DNA of 64,000 nt from Bretschneidera sinensis (GCA_023935145.1 CM043698.1:73733501-73797500), one strand, 5' to 3'; counted from the first letter of the stretch, positions 10,911 through 22,934 are shown. The notes: a model not told the origin generated them from the sequence alone. Translations and numbers: made by a program.

Positions 10911-10916
10911 TATATA
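10911..10916 (+). promoter_or_regulatory. Candidate TATA box of the CBS/DUF21 gene
   Basis: TATATA lies in a CT-rich leader 266 bp upstream of the start codon, followed by a transition to CT-rich transcribed-looking sequence. A longer (TA)n at 10687-10700 is an alternative. The start site is not known. Confidence 0.35.
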
Positions 10917-10976
10917 GATCTATATTTACAGACGCACGCGCGCTCGCGCGTACAGTTTTTCTCTTTCTCTGTCTAT

Positions 10977-11072
10977 ATGAATGATCGGTTGAAATCGTTG
11001 ACACTGTTTACGTTTCTCTGGAGGGAACCGGGAAGCTATGGTTTGTTTTTGGATTTGGCCCTGAATATCTAG
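10977..11072 (+). CDS. Upstream ORF 1 in the leader of the CBS/DUF21 gene
   Basis: ATG to TAG, 31 codons, beginning MNDRLKSLTLF and closing 104 nt before the main start. It counts only if transcription begins upstream of 10977, as the TATA candidate at 10911 suggests. No known peptide is recognised. Confidence 0.3.
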   Translation: MNDRLKSLTLFTFLWREPGSYGLFLDLALNI

Positions 11073-11087
11073 GTGAAGGTTCTGGAA

Positions 11088-11123
11088 ATGGGGGATATTG
11101 AGCTCTGGTTGTTGTTTCTCTAA
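11088..11123 (+). CDS. Upstream ORF 2 in the leader of the CBS/DUF21 gene
   Basis: ATG GGG ... TAA, 11 residues, 53 nt before the main start codon. Its start context (GAAATGGGG) has a purine at -3 and G at +4, so it could be used by scanning ribosomes. Confidence 0.3.
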   Translation: MGDIELWLLFL

Positions 11124-11176
11124 CCAAGGGTAGGTGTTTTTTTTTTTTTTTGTGTTTTGGATTTTGAAGAAATTGA

Positions 11177-14100
11177 ATGGCGGTGGAGTATAAATGTTGC
11201 GAAACGGATTTCTTTGTGCACATTTTGATAATAATATTGCTGGTGCTGTTTGCTGGTTTGATGTCTGGGCTTACTTTGGGGCTCATGTCTATGAGTCTCG
11301 TTGATCTTGAAGTTCTTGCCAAGTCTGGTACCCCCAGTGATCGCAAACATGCAGGTAATTTTTTTTTTGTTCCTTCGCTTTTCGATGATTTTGCTTTCCT
11401 TTTTTTTACGCTTTGATTTTTTTTTTATTTGTTTGATTACTGAGAAAATGGAAGGAAAATAAAAACGAAGAGAGAGAATATAAAATTTGGATGGTGGAGT
11501 TTTGATTTTGTGGGACCCAAGATTGCTTAAATTATCACTTATGTGTGTCGAAGTTATAGTTATCTGCCTTCTAGTTTACATTTTGTTTACACTTTTTAGC
11601 TGATAGAAGGTCGAGGACAGAAGAAAAGCACAACTAGAGGCAGATGCGTGCTTTAATTGATAGTTTCCTTTGTTGTTCAGCTTTGATTTGAACTTTGCCC
11701 TCTTTTGGTTGCTAAGGAAATCAAGGAAAGAGCAGAGAAGATTGATTGCTATAAATGGTAGACCTATCAAAAAAAAAAAAAAAAAAGATAGCTATGAATG
11801 GTAGAATTTTTGTTGTGTTGGACCTCAGATGACAGAAGTTTTCTTTTAAGCAATGCGAATTTATAGTTATGTTCATTAGTTGATGCTGTTGCTTCCTTAT
11901 TCAACTTTTGATGAATATTAAAGAATCATAAGAGTTAATAATATATAATTTAATGTGAACCCATGATAAATAAATTTTTTTACTTGAGTAAGCTAAGTAA
12001 TTCATCTGCCTCAGTTGATTTATTTGCTTATTTATTCAGCTCTAGTTGAATTTTAGGCTCTATTTGGTTGATGAGGAATTCAAGGAAAGAAAATCAAAGA
12101 AGCATGTGTAAGAATGGTAGAAATTTTACTACACCAGGCCTTGGGTGATGTAAATTTCAACTTAAGCTTGCCTGATATAATTACTTCCCTTAGTTAATGT
12201 GAGCTGATAGGCTTTCTTATTACTTCGATCTTAAAATAGTGCTTTCATACCTTTATTTATTTTTCTTTGAAAATATATCTGTAATTTAAGATTTATTACT
12301 CTCACTCTCACATGATCTTTAATGTCTGACAACCAAATATCTGACTACTGTTAGATAATGTTTAAGATTAATTACACTCCATGCTGTTTTAGATTGTATT
12401 TGAGGCACAAGCTTATCAGTGAGAAATTTTTATCAATTAAAATGTAATTAGTCTAATCGAAATTCAATTAATTATTAAATTGATTCTTAATGGTTAAGCT
12501 GATGAACATCACAAGTTTGTTGATCCAATTGTTGATGAAATATTCATGTTTTTAGACCGTTATGGAAACGTTTCCATGATATATCCAAAGTGTGCTAACG
12601 ATTTTGTTTTCGGTACTGTTGATTCTAATGCGGTTGGTAGCCAAGTATTTTCTAAGCATCTATGCCTCAGATGGAAATCTAGTTTCTGCACATGGTTGTC
12701 TTTATGCCTTATCAGTTAATACTTAATAGGAATACTGTCTCTTCTATTGCATGAATGTTACACCCAATTAGAACCACAATTAGAAGTTCTTGTATTTCCT
12801 GGTTGATTTGTATGAATATTTATTATGCGGCGTAATTACTGAACTCTGCGAGTTTTGAGAGATCCAACTGTCCATGTAACAATTGCGTTCTCCTTTCTTC
12901 CCTTGAAGATATTTGGAGGATAGAATGAAAAATAATTTGAGAAGAGAACTGATGGTGCAATTTTGGGAGAAAATGAAGTGGTCAGCATGACTATAAGTAA
13001 GACATTAATTTAGCTAATATAGCACGATACGTTTAAGGGATTTGAATTTTTTTTCAGACAATCATAAATGATGAGTTGTAATAGATATTGTAAATGCTAT
13101 AGTTACAATATTACTTTGCTTCTTGACTTTGCATGTAACTCTAATCGGTATTTGTTTAAAGTTTCTTAGTATGATTACATGCTGGCCATACTGATTGAAT
13201 GTGCTTTACCACTACAGCTAAGATATTGCCAGTGGTCAAAAACCAGCATTTGTTGCTTTGCACCTTACTTATTTGCAATGCTGCTTCCATGGAGGTACAT
13301 GTTTACAAGATGCACTGAATAAGCTGTTTGACTATGGGCATAGGAAATATTAATTAATGTTTTGTATGACTGTTCTTCTTGTCAGGCACTTCCCATTTTT
13401 CTTGATAGTCTTGTTACAGCTTGGGGTGCTATTTTGATTTCAGTTACATTGATTCTTCTGTTTGGTGAGGTGAGATTTCGATCTTTGATTGCATTTACAT
13501 TTGTAATAGAGCTATTGAAGGCAATATAGTTGAGCAGACATACTTAGGATCCATGGAAGTACATGAATCTATCTTGAATATTTTTGGCCAAATAACTCTT
13601 CCTGAAAGGATCTACTTATTGGGTCCGAGTTCTTGCTTTGTTGAAGCATATGTAGGACAGTCTAATATGGCGTTCAACTGTTCTTTCATCATTCAGTTAG
13701 TGTGTATACTTATTGCTGTTTAACTAAATGTGCAGATAATACCGCAATCTGTTTGTTCTCGGCATGGTTTGGCAATCGGTGCAGCAGTGGCTCCAGTTGT
13801 CCGTGTTCTTGTTTGGATCTGCTATCCTATTGCTTTTCCCATAAGCAAGGTTAAACATGTTTATTTGAGCTCTCTCTCAGAATTTAATTATTCTGCATCA
13901 CTGAAATCAAGCAATTCAGTTTGTGCATTCTCAACAAATAGTTTCTTGACTATTCATGTATTGTGTGATTTTCCAGCTTTTAGACTTTCTGCTGGGCCAT
14001 GGTCATGTAGCACTCTTTCGCAGAGCTGAGTTGAAAACACTCGTAGATTTGCACGGTAATGAGGTGTGTTTGATAGCTTTTCTGTATCTGGAAATTTAAA

Positions 14101-16149
14101 TTAAAAGCTTCTGTCATTATTTTTTTGTGTCCAAGTGTTCACTTTCTTTTATTAGTGGATTGTTGACAACTTATCTGTTCACTTTTTTTTAAACCTTTGA
14201 TGTATATTTCACTTGTCATGCCATCAATTTGCTACAATTGTTAGATTCCAAAGTTATAAAATGGTCAGTTTATGCATACAGACTAAGTTGTCTGGAGTCT
14301 GGACCTTTGTGCTCTTTCATCATATGTCATCAACTGTATAATGCTTAAATTAACCTATATTAGGCTGGAAAAGGTGGAGAACTGACACATGATGAGACGA
14401 CAATTATTGCTGGAGCACTCGAACTCAGTGAGAAAACAGCTAGTGATGCTATGACTCCTATATCTGAAACTTTTGCAATTGATATTAATTCCAAGCTGGA
14501 TAGGTTTGTGATGATTAAAAAATATATATATATGTAGAAAATCCACTTGCATCTTTCGTACAACCTCTGTTTTGTTAACTGGGTTTCCTACTTGTGCACA
14601 GGGAATTGATGAATTTAATACTGGAAAAAGGGCATAGCAGAGTGCCTGTTTATCATGAGCAACCCACAAACATAATTGGACTTGTTCTGGTAATTTCTTA
14701 ACCTTTTTCTTTTGGCATATTGCATGAAGATTAAATAGTACTTGTTTTTGTTTTATGTGGAATGATGTCCTTATTAGCTGGCTTTGGTTAAACAATCTGG
14801 TATGCTAATTTCTACTCCAATCTACCAGCCGCCAGTTAGCGTGATTTCCCCCCTTTTTTCCGTGTTTGTTGTAATAATTAATCCTTTATAGTAATCTTTG
14901 AAGTATATGATGCCTGTAATATCAGTAAAATTAGAGCTTCCTACCTTACATTCACAGTATGCAATAAGATATATTAAAATTCAATCATTGTAATTGCGTG
15001 CTTAAACTGAGTTTATAAATCACATAATGCAAATTGAATATTTTATAAGATGCGTTGGTACATCTTTAAGCCATTAAGGTTCAACGTTTTAAGTTATTCA
15101 GGGTTGTAGAGAATTTTGTCTGGCACTAAATCTATCATTTTCTGCTTGTGCTTTAATCTCTGGAAATTCAATCTCACGTGGTGATTTTTTGCTTCATTTT
15201 TCTTGGCTTTAAATGTCTCTTCTCTAAAACATTTATACCCTAATATATTAGGTTAAGAATTTGTTGACAATTCACCCAGAAGATGAAGTGCCTGTAAAGA
15301 ATGTCACTATACGCAGGATTCCAAGGTATCTTGTACTGGATAAGATGTGTTTGCTGTAGGATAATGGAAGTACCCATTTTAATTTTCTGGAAGGCACTTG
15401 ATATGCTTCATTTACTCATAAATTGATGTTTCGTCTGTCTCTGTTTGCTATAGGGTTCAAGAAACTTTACCATTATATGACATATTGAACGAGTTCCAGA
15501 AAGGACACAGCCATATGGCTGTTGTCATTAGACAATGCAACATGACAGAGCAGCAGCCGGCTAATAACACTGCCGACCGTAAGCATCAAGTTCCTACTAT
15601 TTTCCACCTTGAAAATTTCTTCCCACTCCACAACTTTGTTCAGCTATCCCTTGAAACTCTACTTCGTTAGGAATATTTTTAAGCTCGCTTTATGTTGGGA
15701 AAATCATTTTGATTATGGCATCTCTCTATCAAAAATAGATCCAATGAAGGATGTGAGAATTGACATTGATGGTGAAAAGCCTCCCCAAGAGAGAATTTTA
15801 AAGAGCAAGAGGTCACTCCAGAAGTGGAAGAGCTTTCCAAACACTGGAAACAATTCATTTAAGGGTAGTTCTAGGAGCAAGAAATGGACAAAGGACATCG
15901 ACGGTGACATTCTTTATTTGAATGGCAATCCACTCCCAAAGGTACCTGAAAAGGAAGCTGTTGGCATAATAACGATGGAAGATGTCATCGAAGAACTTTT
16001 ACAGGTACAAGTGATAATATTTGTCACAGTTTCTGATTTTACATTTTTCAACCATTTTGCACTGATTGCGTTATATATGTTAACCTCGGTTTGCACTAAT
16101 GTAGGAGGAGATTTTTGATGAGACGGATCATCATTTTGAAGACTCATGA
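11177..16149 (+). CDS. CBSDUF: DUF21 (CNNM) and CBS-domain membrane protein, 11 exons, 425 aa
   Basis: I join 11177-11354, 13218-13294, 13386-13469, 13736-13849, 13977-14063, 14364-14503, 14602-14689, 15252-15325, 15454-15578, 15739-16004 and 16105-16149. All introns are GT-AG and the phases agree, giving 425 residues, the usual length for plant CBSDUF proteins. The DUF21 transmembrane domain fills about residues 1-185, with hydrophobic segments near 14-37, 62-85, 95-115 and 128-150. Hallmarks are [35 protein letters not shown] and FGEIIPQSVC. Two CBS motifs follow (about 200-325): [25 protein letters not shown] and [10 protein letters not shown]. The C-terminal part ends [24 protein letters not shown], conserved in CorC/CNNM relatives. 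Family members sit in membranes, probably in Mg2+ or other ion homeostasis; this role is inferred from relatives. The junction at exon 10 (C + AT) is the least certain. Confidence 0.95.
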
Positions 16150-16846
16150 CACTGGTCTTGCTGAGCTGAATATACTGCAGTAGACAATTACAAAAAATTT
16201 GTTAGAACTTTGTTTTGGCAGTTAGAGCTTTTAAGAACTTAGAAACTTAGACCTATTCTATCGTCATCAGAGAGACTTGGTAGCATGTCGGCAATTGGGA
16301 AGTGAAGAAGGAAATGTAGTGTATATATGCAAGGTACGATGGTACTCTGGTTCCGCAGAGCTTTTGCAGGTAACTGCAGATGAACATGTATTTTTATGAG
16401 ACATTTCTTTAAATTTGTTGGCTACTTAGTTTGGTTTATATATCATTTTCGTTTTGTTGGTCAACATGTAACAAACAATTTAACTTTTCTCCGACGCATG
16501 GGTTTAAATTTGTTGGTTGTTTAGTCGAAAAACTTAACACAACCATAAAGACATAATTAGAGGTGAGGGCTTACTACTCTTTTTAAGGGGTAGCTGAGCA
16601 GCGTTTCTAAACATTTCCTAGACTCTTACTTGCCACTTTCTGGATTCATAATTTCACAAATAAAAAAAGATAAACTAAAAATGAAGAAGAAAAGGAAAAA
16701 GAAAAGATAAAAGTCAAGTCATAGTAACCTTGGTTAAAGAAAAAAAAAATACTCAGTACAAAAAAAGAAACTTTCATATAAAACGTAACAATTTCAACTT
16801 GTGAATCTTTCTATGTCAGAACAAGAGTGCAAAAACAGAACAGCCC
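16150..16846. other. Convergent intergenic region with two 3' UTRs
   Basis: The stops of two convergent genes are about 700 bp apart. TGTATATATGCAAGG and TTTATATATC near 16319-16445 are plausible 3' UTR parts of the plus gene. A-rich sequence at 16660-16760 could serve the minus gene. No other gene is seen. Confidence 0.5.
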
Positions 16847-19368
16847 TTAGTTATAATGTCTACTTCTCTTCCCTTCTTTCCTCTTCTTAGACTTCCGTTT
16901 GGATTTATGCTTCTTAGTATGCTTCTTGTCAAAGCTTTCTGACCGAACCTTCTTTGCCTTCTTTCGTCTATGCTCATGAAGCTCCTCATCAGAAGAAGAT
17001 TCACAAGAACTCAACGAAGAAGGCTTCTCTGGACCCAAGACAACGCAACGTTCCCTTACCACAGGGCTTGTTGACAGGGAGTCTGGACTAGATGGAAGAT
17101 AGGGACCTGTTTCATCCATCCTTGAACCTACAGAACCTCGACCACGCTTAACCCTGCCATTAGCCAAAAGATCCACAAGAAAATCAGTGACTTTGTCCCC
17201 CAGTGGAGATATTCAATAAATTATATCGACATACATTCAGGATAATAATGATCCTCACACAAGGACATGGGGGGGAGGGAGGGAGGGAGAGGCTTGCCTT
17301 GAGTGCAGAAATTTCTCAATCTCTTCGTCTCTTAAGCCTTCTTCCCTAGAATTGCATCTTTCAGTTCTTCTTTTGCTTGATGAGCATGAACGAGTAGTGT
17401 TTTCATCAATTACAGCACATCTCTTACTTGAGCAACTGGCACTGTTGCTTCTGCCACTGTTGCTTTCTTCTCTTGATCTGCCCTTGAGCCTATGATCTAG
17501 CTCAAGCTCTTTCTGTCGAACTCGCCACATCTCCTTCACTTCCACGGCTTTATTTGCTGCCATTAAAAGAAAAAGGAGACTTAAAGTAAAGAGATAAACA
17601 CAAACATCACACACAATTTAGCACAAAGGAGTTATGGAGTCAACAAAAATTCATCAAAGAACAATGTTTTAACCCATAAACCCCCAGTATTTTGATATTT
17701 GTCTGAGTGTCCCCATGCACTTTGTAATAGATCAATGTCACCCTTCTACTCTGAACAAGTATCTTATACACCTGTAATCTAAGGTCCTTAAACATGAACA
17801 TAAAATGCACATGTCTAGCCATCCTTAGCCTCACCTATAACAGATTTGACCAAATCCCAAACACAGCTTAATTCCTTTATCTCTTAGGCTTCACACATGG
17901 CTCCGACACTCGAAAATGCGGAGTTTAAGCTCCACTCTCAGCTTCTTACTAACGATGATAGACACATGAACAAACAAACCCCAGTAAAAATTGTAGCTTC
18001 CACACTGAATATAAAATTTGACAAATCAGTGTTCTTGAAAATATTAATAAACAAAGACATAAATTATCGAATGAATGTTAAAACTATCACATAAAAAATG
18101 TCGAACACAGAAGAAAGATTAATTCCATTGTAAAAGTACTCAATATTCGAAAATTTTAAAGATAAAGGTTCCATTTTCATAAAGGAACAATTTGATATTT
18201 GAACTGCTTTCTTGCACCTCACAGCACACCCTACCCGGATGTCATCTACTGCTTTCTTGCACCTCACAGCATCCCCTCCCCGGATGTCATCTATTACATG
18301 TGGTTGGGGATTTTTTTAATCACCCAAGCTTACGTGGCGAGCATGGGGATAGATGGTGCAACATTGGGGGATGGGGTTGGGGTGCAAAAAGCAGATAAAG
18401 GGTGCGCTTAGTTGTTGAAAATATTTTCCATTTTCCTTCGCACTTTGTACATTCTTACATAATTTGGAAAATGATGCTACTCTTTCCAACATAATATTGG
18501 AAAAAATCAGAAACAAAAAAAAAACGTTTTCCAACTTTTCAAACATTTTGTTGGAAAGAGAAGTGCTGTTTTCCAAATTATGTTAAGAATGTGCAAATTA
18601 TTAAAGAAAGTGTGAAGCAAAATGGAGATAGAAAATGCTAAAAGCACTCTAAGGGTTTCCAGGTATTGCAATTTTAGAAAGAGAAGGGTGTGTTCCGCAT
18701 ATATGGTTAATCAATAGATGAGATATGGAAAAAAGAGGAAAAATTTGACGTCCCTTCATTGATGAGCTTTCCCTTAAATTTTTACATGTGCCGCTCGTTT
18801 GAGGCTAAAACATGCCACATATTGCCATTATGTTCATATTTAACGGACTTCAATAACAGGAGTTTTGGGATATTTGGTCAAAATATAGGATGTAAATTGA
18901 TTTTAAAGTGTAAGGGGGGTACTCAGAGTCGTATAAAGTGCAAGGGAATGTTACGGGATAAAACCCCAAAATAGATTAGTCATCCATATAATTCCTTAAA
19001 TTATGTTATTTTAGAAGGAAAAAAGACACTTATAGTGAGGCATGTTAGGAAAAAAGGGACTTACAGAAGGAAAAAAAATAGATTAGTCAACCCCAATCAT
19101 ACTACTAGAGTAGAATTCTTTTCCTTCTAACTAGGTGTTGAAATATTAGAATCAAACAAAATATAGCACAAATCTTAATATGGCAATTAAAAAACTGACC
19201 TTGTTGCACCCCAAGGACAGTTGCTGTTAGGAACCGTGAATTAGGTCGACCCCTTACATTAGGCTTCTGAAGATAAACATGCACACCATCCTTTTGTGCT
19301 TGTCGCCGCAATTCGGCTGCTTCCTTCAAAAGAATTGCAGCTATCCTATTCTCTGTCTCCAGATCCAT
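16847..19368 (-). CDS. Conserved plant protein of unknown function, basic C-terminus, 244 aa
   Basis: Read on the minus strand as 19368-19200, 17556-17298 and 17153-16847, with consistent phases and 244 residues. The N-terminus MDLETENRIAAILLKEAAEL begins a charged helical stretch (residues 1-30), followed by RGRPNSRFLTATVLGVQQ and VKEMWRVRQKELELDHRLKG. The middle is Ser/Arg-rich. The C-terminus has VGSRMDETGPYLP, an acidic Ser patch and then a Lys/Arg-rich tail (HTKKHKSKRKSKKRKEGKRS) that looks like a nuclear or nucleolar signal. I recognise it as a plant-conserved hypothetical protein but know no demonstrated function. The second intron appears to be GC-AG (AG/GCAAGC at 17298/17297). The ATG at 19368 directly follows an AG that could be the acceptor of a leader intron. 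Confidence 0.8.
17269..17290 (+). repeat. G-quadruplex motif beside the GC donor of intron 2
   Basis: Four or more G-runs (G7-A-G3-A-G3-A-G3) lie on the plus strand, 8-28 nt into the intron of the minus gene. The RNA carries the matching C/U tract directly after its GC 5' splice site. Confidence 0.7.
18205..18294. repeat. Two-copy 45-bp tandem repeat in intron 1
   Basis: Units 18205-18249 and 18250-18294 both begin TGCTTTCTTGCACCTCACAG and end CCCGGATGTCATCTA, with about four differences. Confidence 0.85.
18399..18649. mobile_element. PIF/Harbinger-like MITE in intron 1
   Basis: Long imperfect inverted repeats (GGGTGCGCTTAG / GAGTGCTTTTAGC outward in, then TTTTCCATTTT, ACATTCTTACATAATTTGG and CTCTTTCCAACA) span the whole element. 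TAA flanks both ends (18396-18398 and 18650-18652), the 3-bp target duplication of this superfamily. Confidence 0.65.
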
Positions 19369-19691
19369 CTTACCACACAAAGCAAGTGCAAAAGGATATA
19401 TTAGATAATTCACAGATGCAGCGTATAACTTTTAAACAAGAATTAATATATAGTACTAGTACTAAAAAAAAGGGGAGAAACAAGGGTAAGACATATTAAC
19501 TACTAATTTTTTCCTACTTATAAAAAAATATTGATTTTTCTCAGAATTTACTATGCTAATTCCGAAAATTTAACTGGTTAAAAGACAAAAAGAAAACTAC
19601 ATCAAACAACAGCAGGATACAAGGGAATTAAGACAAACTAAAAGCTATATTTTTGGAAGAAGCCTTTTAGTCCCATCACTAATGCTTCTTA

Positions 19692-19834
19692 GGCTTGATT
19701 TGGCTTTGCTTATTTTCAACTTAAAATTACAACTAGGTGCTTTAATTGATGAGGCATTAAGCTGATTTTAGTGTTTGGGTAAATGAGTGCTTAAAGTGCA
19801 GATTATTGTGAAATAAGTTTAAACAAACCAAGCC
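19692..19834. mobile_element. 143-bp PIF/Harbinger-like MITE in the leader intron
   Basis: Terminal repeats GGCTTGATTTGG and AACCAAGCC, extending imperfectly inward (CTTATTTTCA / TGAAATAAG), with a TTA duplication at 19689-19691 and 19835-19837. No coding capacity. Confidence 0.75.
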
Positions 19835-20043
19835 TTAGTGGTTGCCCTCCCATATGAAAGATCATGCATTACTCTAGGTTAAACTGTAAAAGGATAAGGA
19901 GAAATCATATAGCCAAATACCCTATATGGCTATGCCTAAGAAAACTGAAATTGATAGATAAATTTCAATTTATGTTTCATTCACAAATTATCTTGTCTGC
20001 AACTCTACACAGCATAAATTTCCCTCAAAAAGACAATAAATAA

Positions 20044-20070
20044 GGGGGGGAGGGGAGGGGGGGGGGGAAG
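20044..20070 (+). repeat. G-quadruplex motif beside the leader-intron donor
   Basis: G7-A-G4-A-G11-AA-GG on the plus strand, starting 10 nt inside the leader intron of the minus gene. The transcript carries a C tract here. Confidence 0.7.
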
Positions 20071-20079
20071 GATACTCAC

Positions 20080-20215
20080 AATCAATTGATTTAGCGATGC
20101 AACTGTTGAAGAGAAGTAGAGACCTGATTCAATTGAAGAACAACGTTGGTTTGTTCTTCGGCGACAGGATTATAATTTGTTTCTCGAAAAACCCTAGCCC
20201 TAGCTCTGGTGCAAC
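20080..20215 (-). other. Non-coding first exon of the unknown minus-strand gene
   Basis: On the minus strand, leader-like sequence is followed by the donor ATT/GTGAGTATCC (20080/20079), placing a roughly 710-nt leader intron before the start codon. A telo-box, AAACCCTAG, lies at 20188-20196, an element common near transcription starts of plant growth-related genes. The upstream edge is a guess. Confidence 0.5.
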
Positions 20216-22844
20216 AACTGCAAGAAGAGAGTACTTGATATTCCTGATTAACGGGAAATATTTAACCCAAAGTAAAAGAATAGCATACAAAGGAAGGGAG
20301 AAGAGAGAAAAAGAAGAGGAAAAGGGATAATAATATGAAGAGATGAGTAGGCACTCAATTTTTTATTTGGTTGGTTGGTGAGTGAAAATGAGAAGAAATA
20401 AATAAAATAATGTTTTACTGTACTTTACAATTATCATCAGTTTTATTCCAATTTGAGAATATTGAAAAGATGAGGAACTTTGATAACATTGCCAGTTTTC
20501 TGTTTCTAAAATTTTAGAAACAGAAAATATTAACATTATATTTTTACTAAAGTTTCTAAATTGTCTTTTAACTTTCAATTTACGACAATTAAACCTTATA
20601 TTATTAAAATTCTTTCAATGTTATTCTTCTGTAAAAGTTCGGTTGAATTTTCCGTTAGAAGATCAGAAAATCACATGCCAGTGACACGGATAAAACGGAG
20701 ACCAAAAGCGATTGGCTTATCGGTTATTTCCCTAAGTCAACAGTATTTGGGTGCCTTGAAGTCCCTAGACTAGGGATGGCAACAGGCGGGGTGAGGCCAG
20801 TTTTGCCCCTCTCATAGGGATGGGTTCAAACTGAGACGGCCTTGAGCTTTGGGATGTTTGCACTCGGCTAGTGGGCGAGGGGGGTATAATCAAGCAGAAC
20901 CAGAGAAGTTGAACCCGAGCTTGGATAGGACAGAAAAATATGAGCTCTGGCTCAGATCAGCTCAAGATTGGTATTCAATGGAATAAAGATACAATTTTCT
21001 TCCATTTCAGCGCTATAGTAGTCCACTGGATTAAAATTGACATTTGAGAACTTCTAAAAATAATGTGAAAATGAAGTAAGTTTTTTTATAAGTACTGTGA
21101 AAATGAAGTAATGAAGTATGCATCCAAAGAATATAGAGTCAATAGACAGCATTTTCAAAGTGATGGACTGGGGGGTCTGTAAACAGCATGTGGGCAATTC
21201 AGAGGCATCAAAGGGAATCCCTGAAAGACCAACGTCTCCAAAATCAAAGTCCCTCTCAGACCCATAACCTCTCTTCAGAGACCAAGCAAACACCAACTCT
21301 AAACAACAAAACAACCCAACTGAAAACTGATCTAAATAACAAATACTGGTATTGAAAACTTTGCTCTATGAAATAGCTAAGTGTTGGTGGATTGGTTATC
21401 AACTTATCATTGGTTCTTTTTGCATAATGCATAATTACTTGCTGCAAATATTAATGCCCAGTACAAACAGCCAAAAATCCACCAATCACTATAAAAAACA
21501 CCTAATTCATTTTACCTCAAGAAAATTCAAACATGAATCGAAAATATCAAGCACAATTTTGAGGCAGATGAAATGAAGTAAACAAAAAATTTCACACACA
21601 CACGCGTCAATTACATCCATCCAGCTACTAGGGGCATCGTACCTTCTGTGACAGAGGTCAAAGATGAGGAGTCATACCTCTCCAAATCCCTACAATGGGC
21701 AGTGGATTATTTGTGGTCTGTGCAATAAACCAATAAGGTGACTAGGTGAGGATTGAAAAAAATATTATTTAATTGAAACCTTAATTAATTGAAACCCTAA
21801 TTAATTGAAAAATAAACAATTCATAAAAATCATACCTGTGATTTAAGTTGCAGAGCTCTGATGAAAAATTGAAGATCAGAAATTGTAAGGAGAAAGAGTA
21901 AGAGAGAGAAAGCCAGAAAGGGGCAACGGACTTTCGGGGAGAGAGACACAGACTAAATGTAGAGAGATATGAAGAGATCCAGATATTTGAGAGAGAGGAT
22001 GAGGGGAGAAAGGAAGAAGATGTTGCGGGTTGCACTCTCGCAGCTTCGAGCCTTCGAGCTTAGAGAGAGACAAAGACAAGAGCTTAGAGAGAGACAAAGA
22101 GAATGAGGAGCGATGGTTGAGGAAATATCGCAGGCTGGGAAGCCAAGTAAGGAGAAAACCCCTAAATTATTTTTTATTAATCGGAAAGCCCACTTAATTA
22201 TAATTTTATTTATCACGTGGGTAAATTATGGTTTGACGATACTTACCATCCAAGTATCAAAATTTTATATTTCACTTTAAATTTTTATTGTGTACTGTAT
22301 AAATTCATTCAGCTCAATTATTTTTATAAAAAAAGTAATGACGTGCTTACATTTTGTAGCTCACATGCACATGTACATGCACATAAAAATATCGAGATAA
22401 TCTTTGACTTTTATATTTTTAATATAGAAATGATCAAGATATCATTACAACAAAAAGAGAGACACATGAAGCATTATAGAGCCTTTATACATGAGAAGAA
22501 AACTTTAAGAACGAGAGTGTGTAGTTAGCAGATCGTTTGAGTGTTAGGGATTACTGTAAAACAAATTGCTACTAAGTTATTTGGGTTTTCTTTACAATAT
22601 TGGTTGCTATAAAAGCATTTTTTTTTAACATTTTGAATTGCATAGAAGACTGAGATATGAAAGTCTAATAGTTTTCAAAAGGCTTTTGGTTTTTTTCCTT
22701 ACTCACACGTGCGCAAGAGTTAACACTAATAAAGAAAAATTTGATTTTATGTATTTTTTGCCAATGAGACACATTTAATAGGTTGAGTTGTCATGTTTTG
22801 ATATTAATAGAGTGACTTGTAATTAAGGTCAAACCACAATAATA
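20216..22844. other. Intergenic region without a supported gene
   Basis: Includes the likely promoter of the minus-strand gene. From 20774 there is a fragment of a GGGATGGCAACAGGCGGGG-type dispersed repeat. At 21054-21314 a minus-strand frame of 86 codons has mixed composition but no recognised homologue. At 21890-22110 there is a purine-rich block with a two-copy 23-bp repeat, AGCTTAGAGAGAGACAAAGA (about 22057-22100). None of these supports a gene call. Confidence 0.5.
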
Positions 22845-22919
22845 GGGTTATTTGGTATTGGCTTAAAGCCAACTTTAAGTACCACTTAAAGTTGGCTTTA
22901 AGCCAATGACAAACATCGC
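22845..22919. mobile_element. 75-bp palindromic MITE
   Basis: A perfect 23-bp inverted repeat (arms 22858-22880 and 22884-22906, loop ACC) is flanked by further imperfect complementarity (GGGTTATTTGGTATTGG against GCGATGTTTGTCATTGG). It is most likely a minimal MITE reduced to its terminal repeats. It sits 15 bp from the 5' LTR of the copia element. Confidence 0.6.
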
Positions 22920-22934
22920 TAATGTAGTTGTAAT

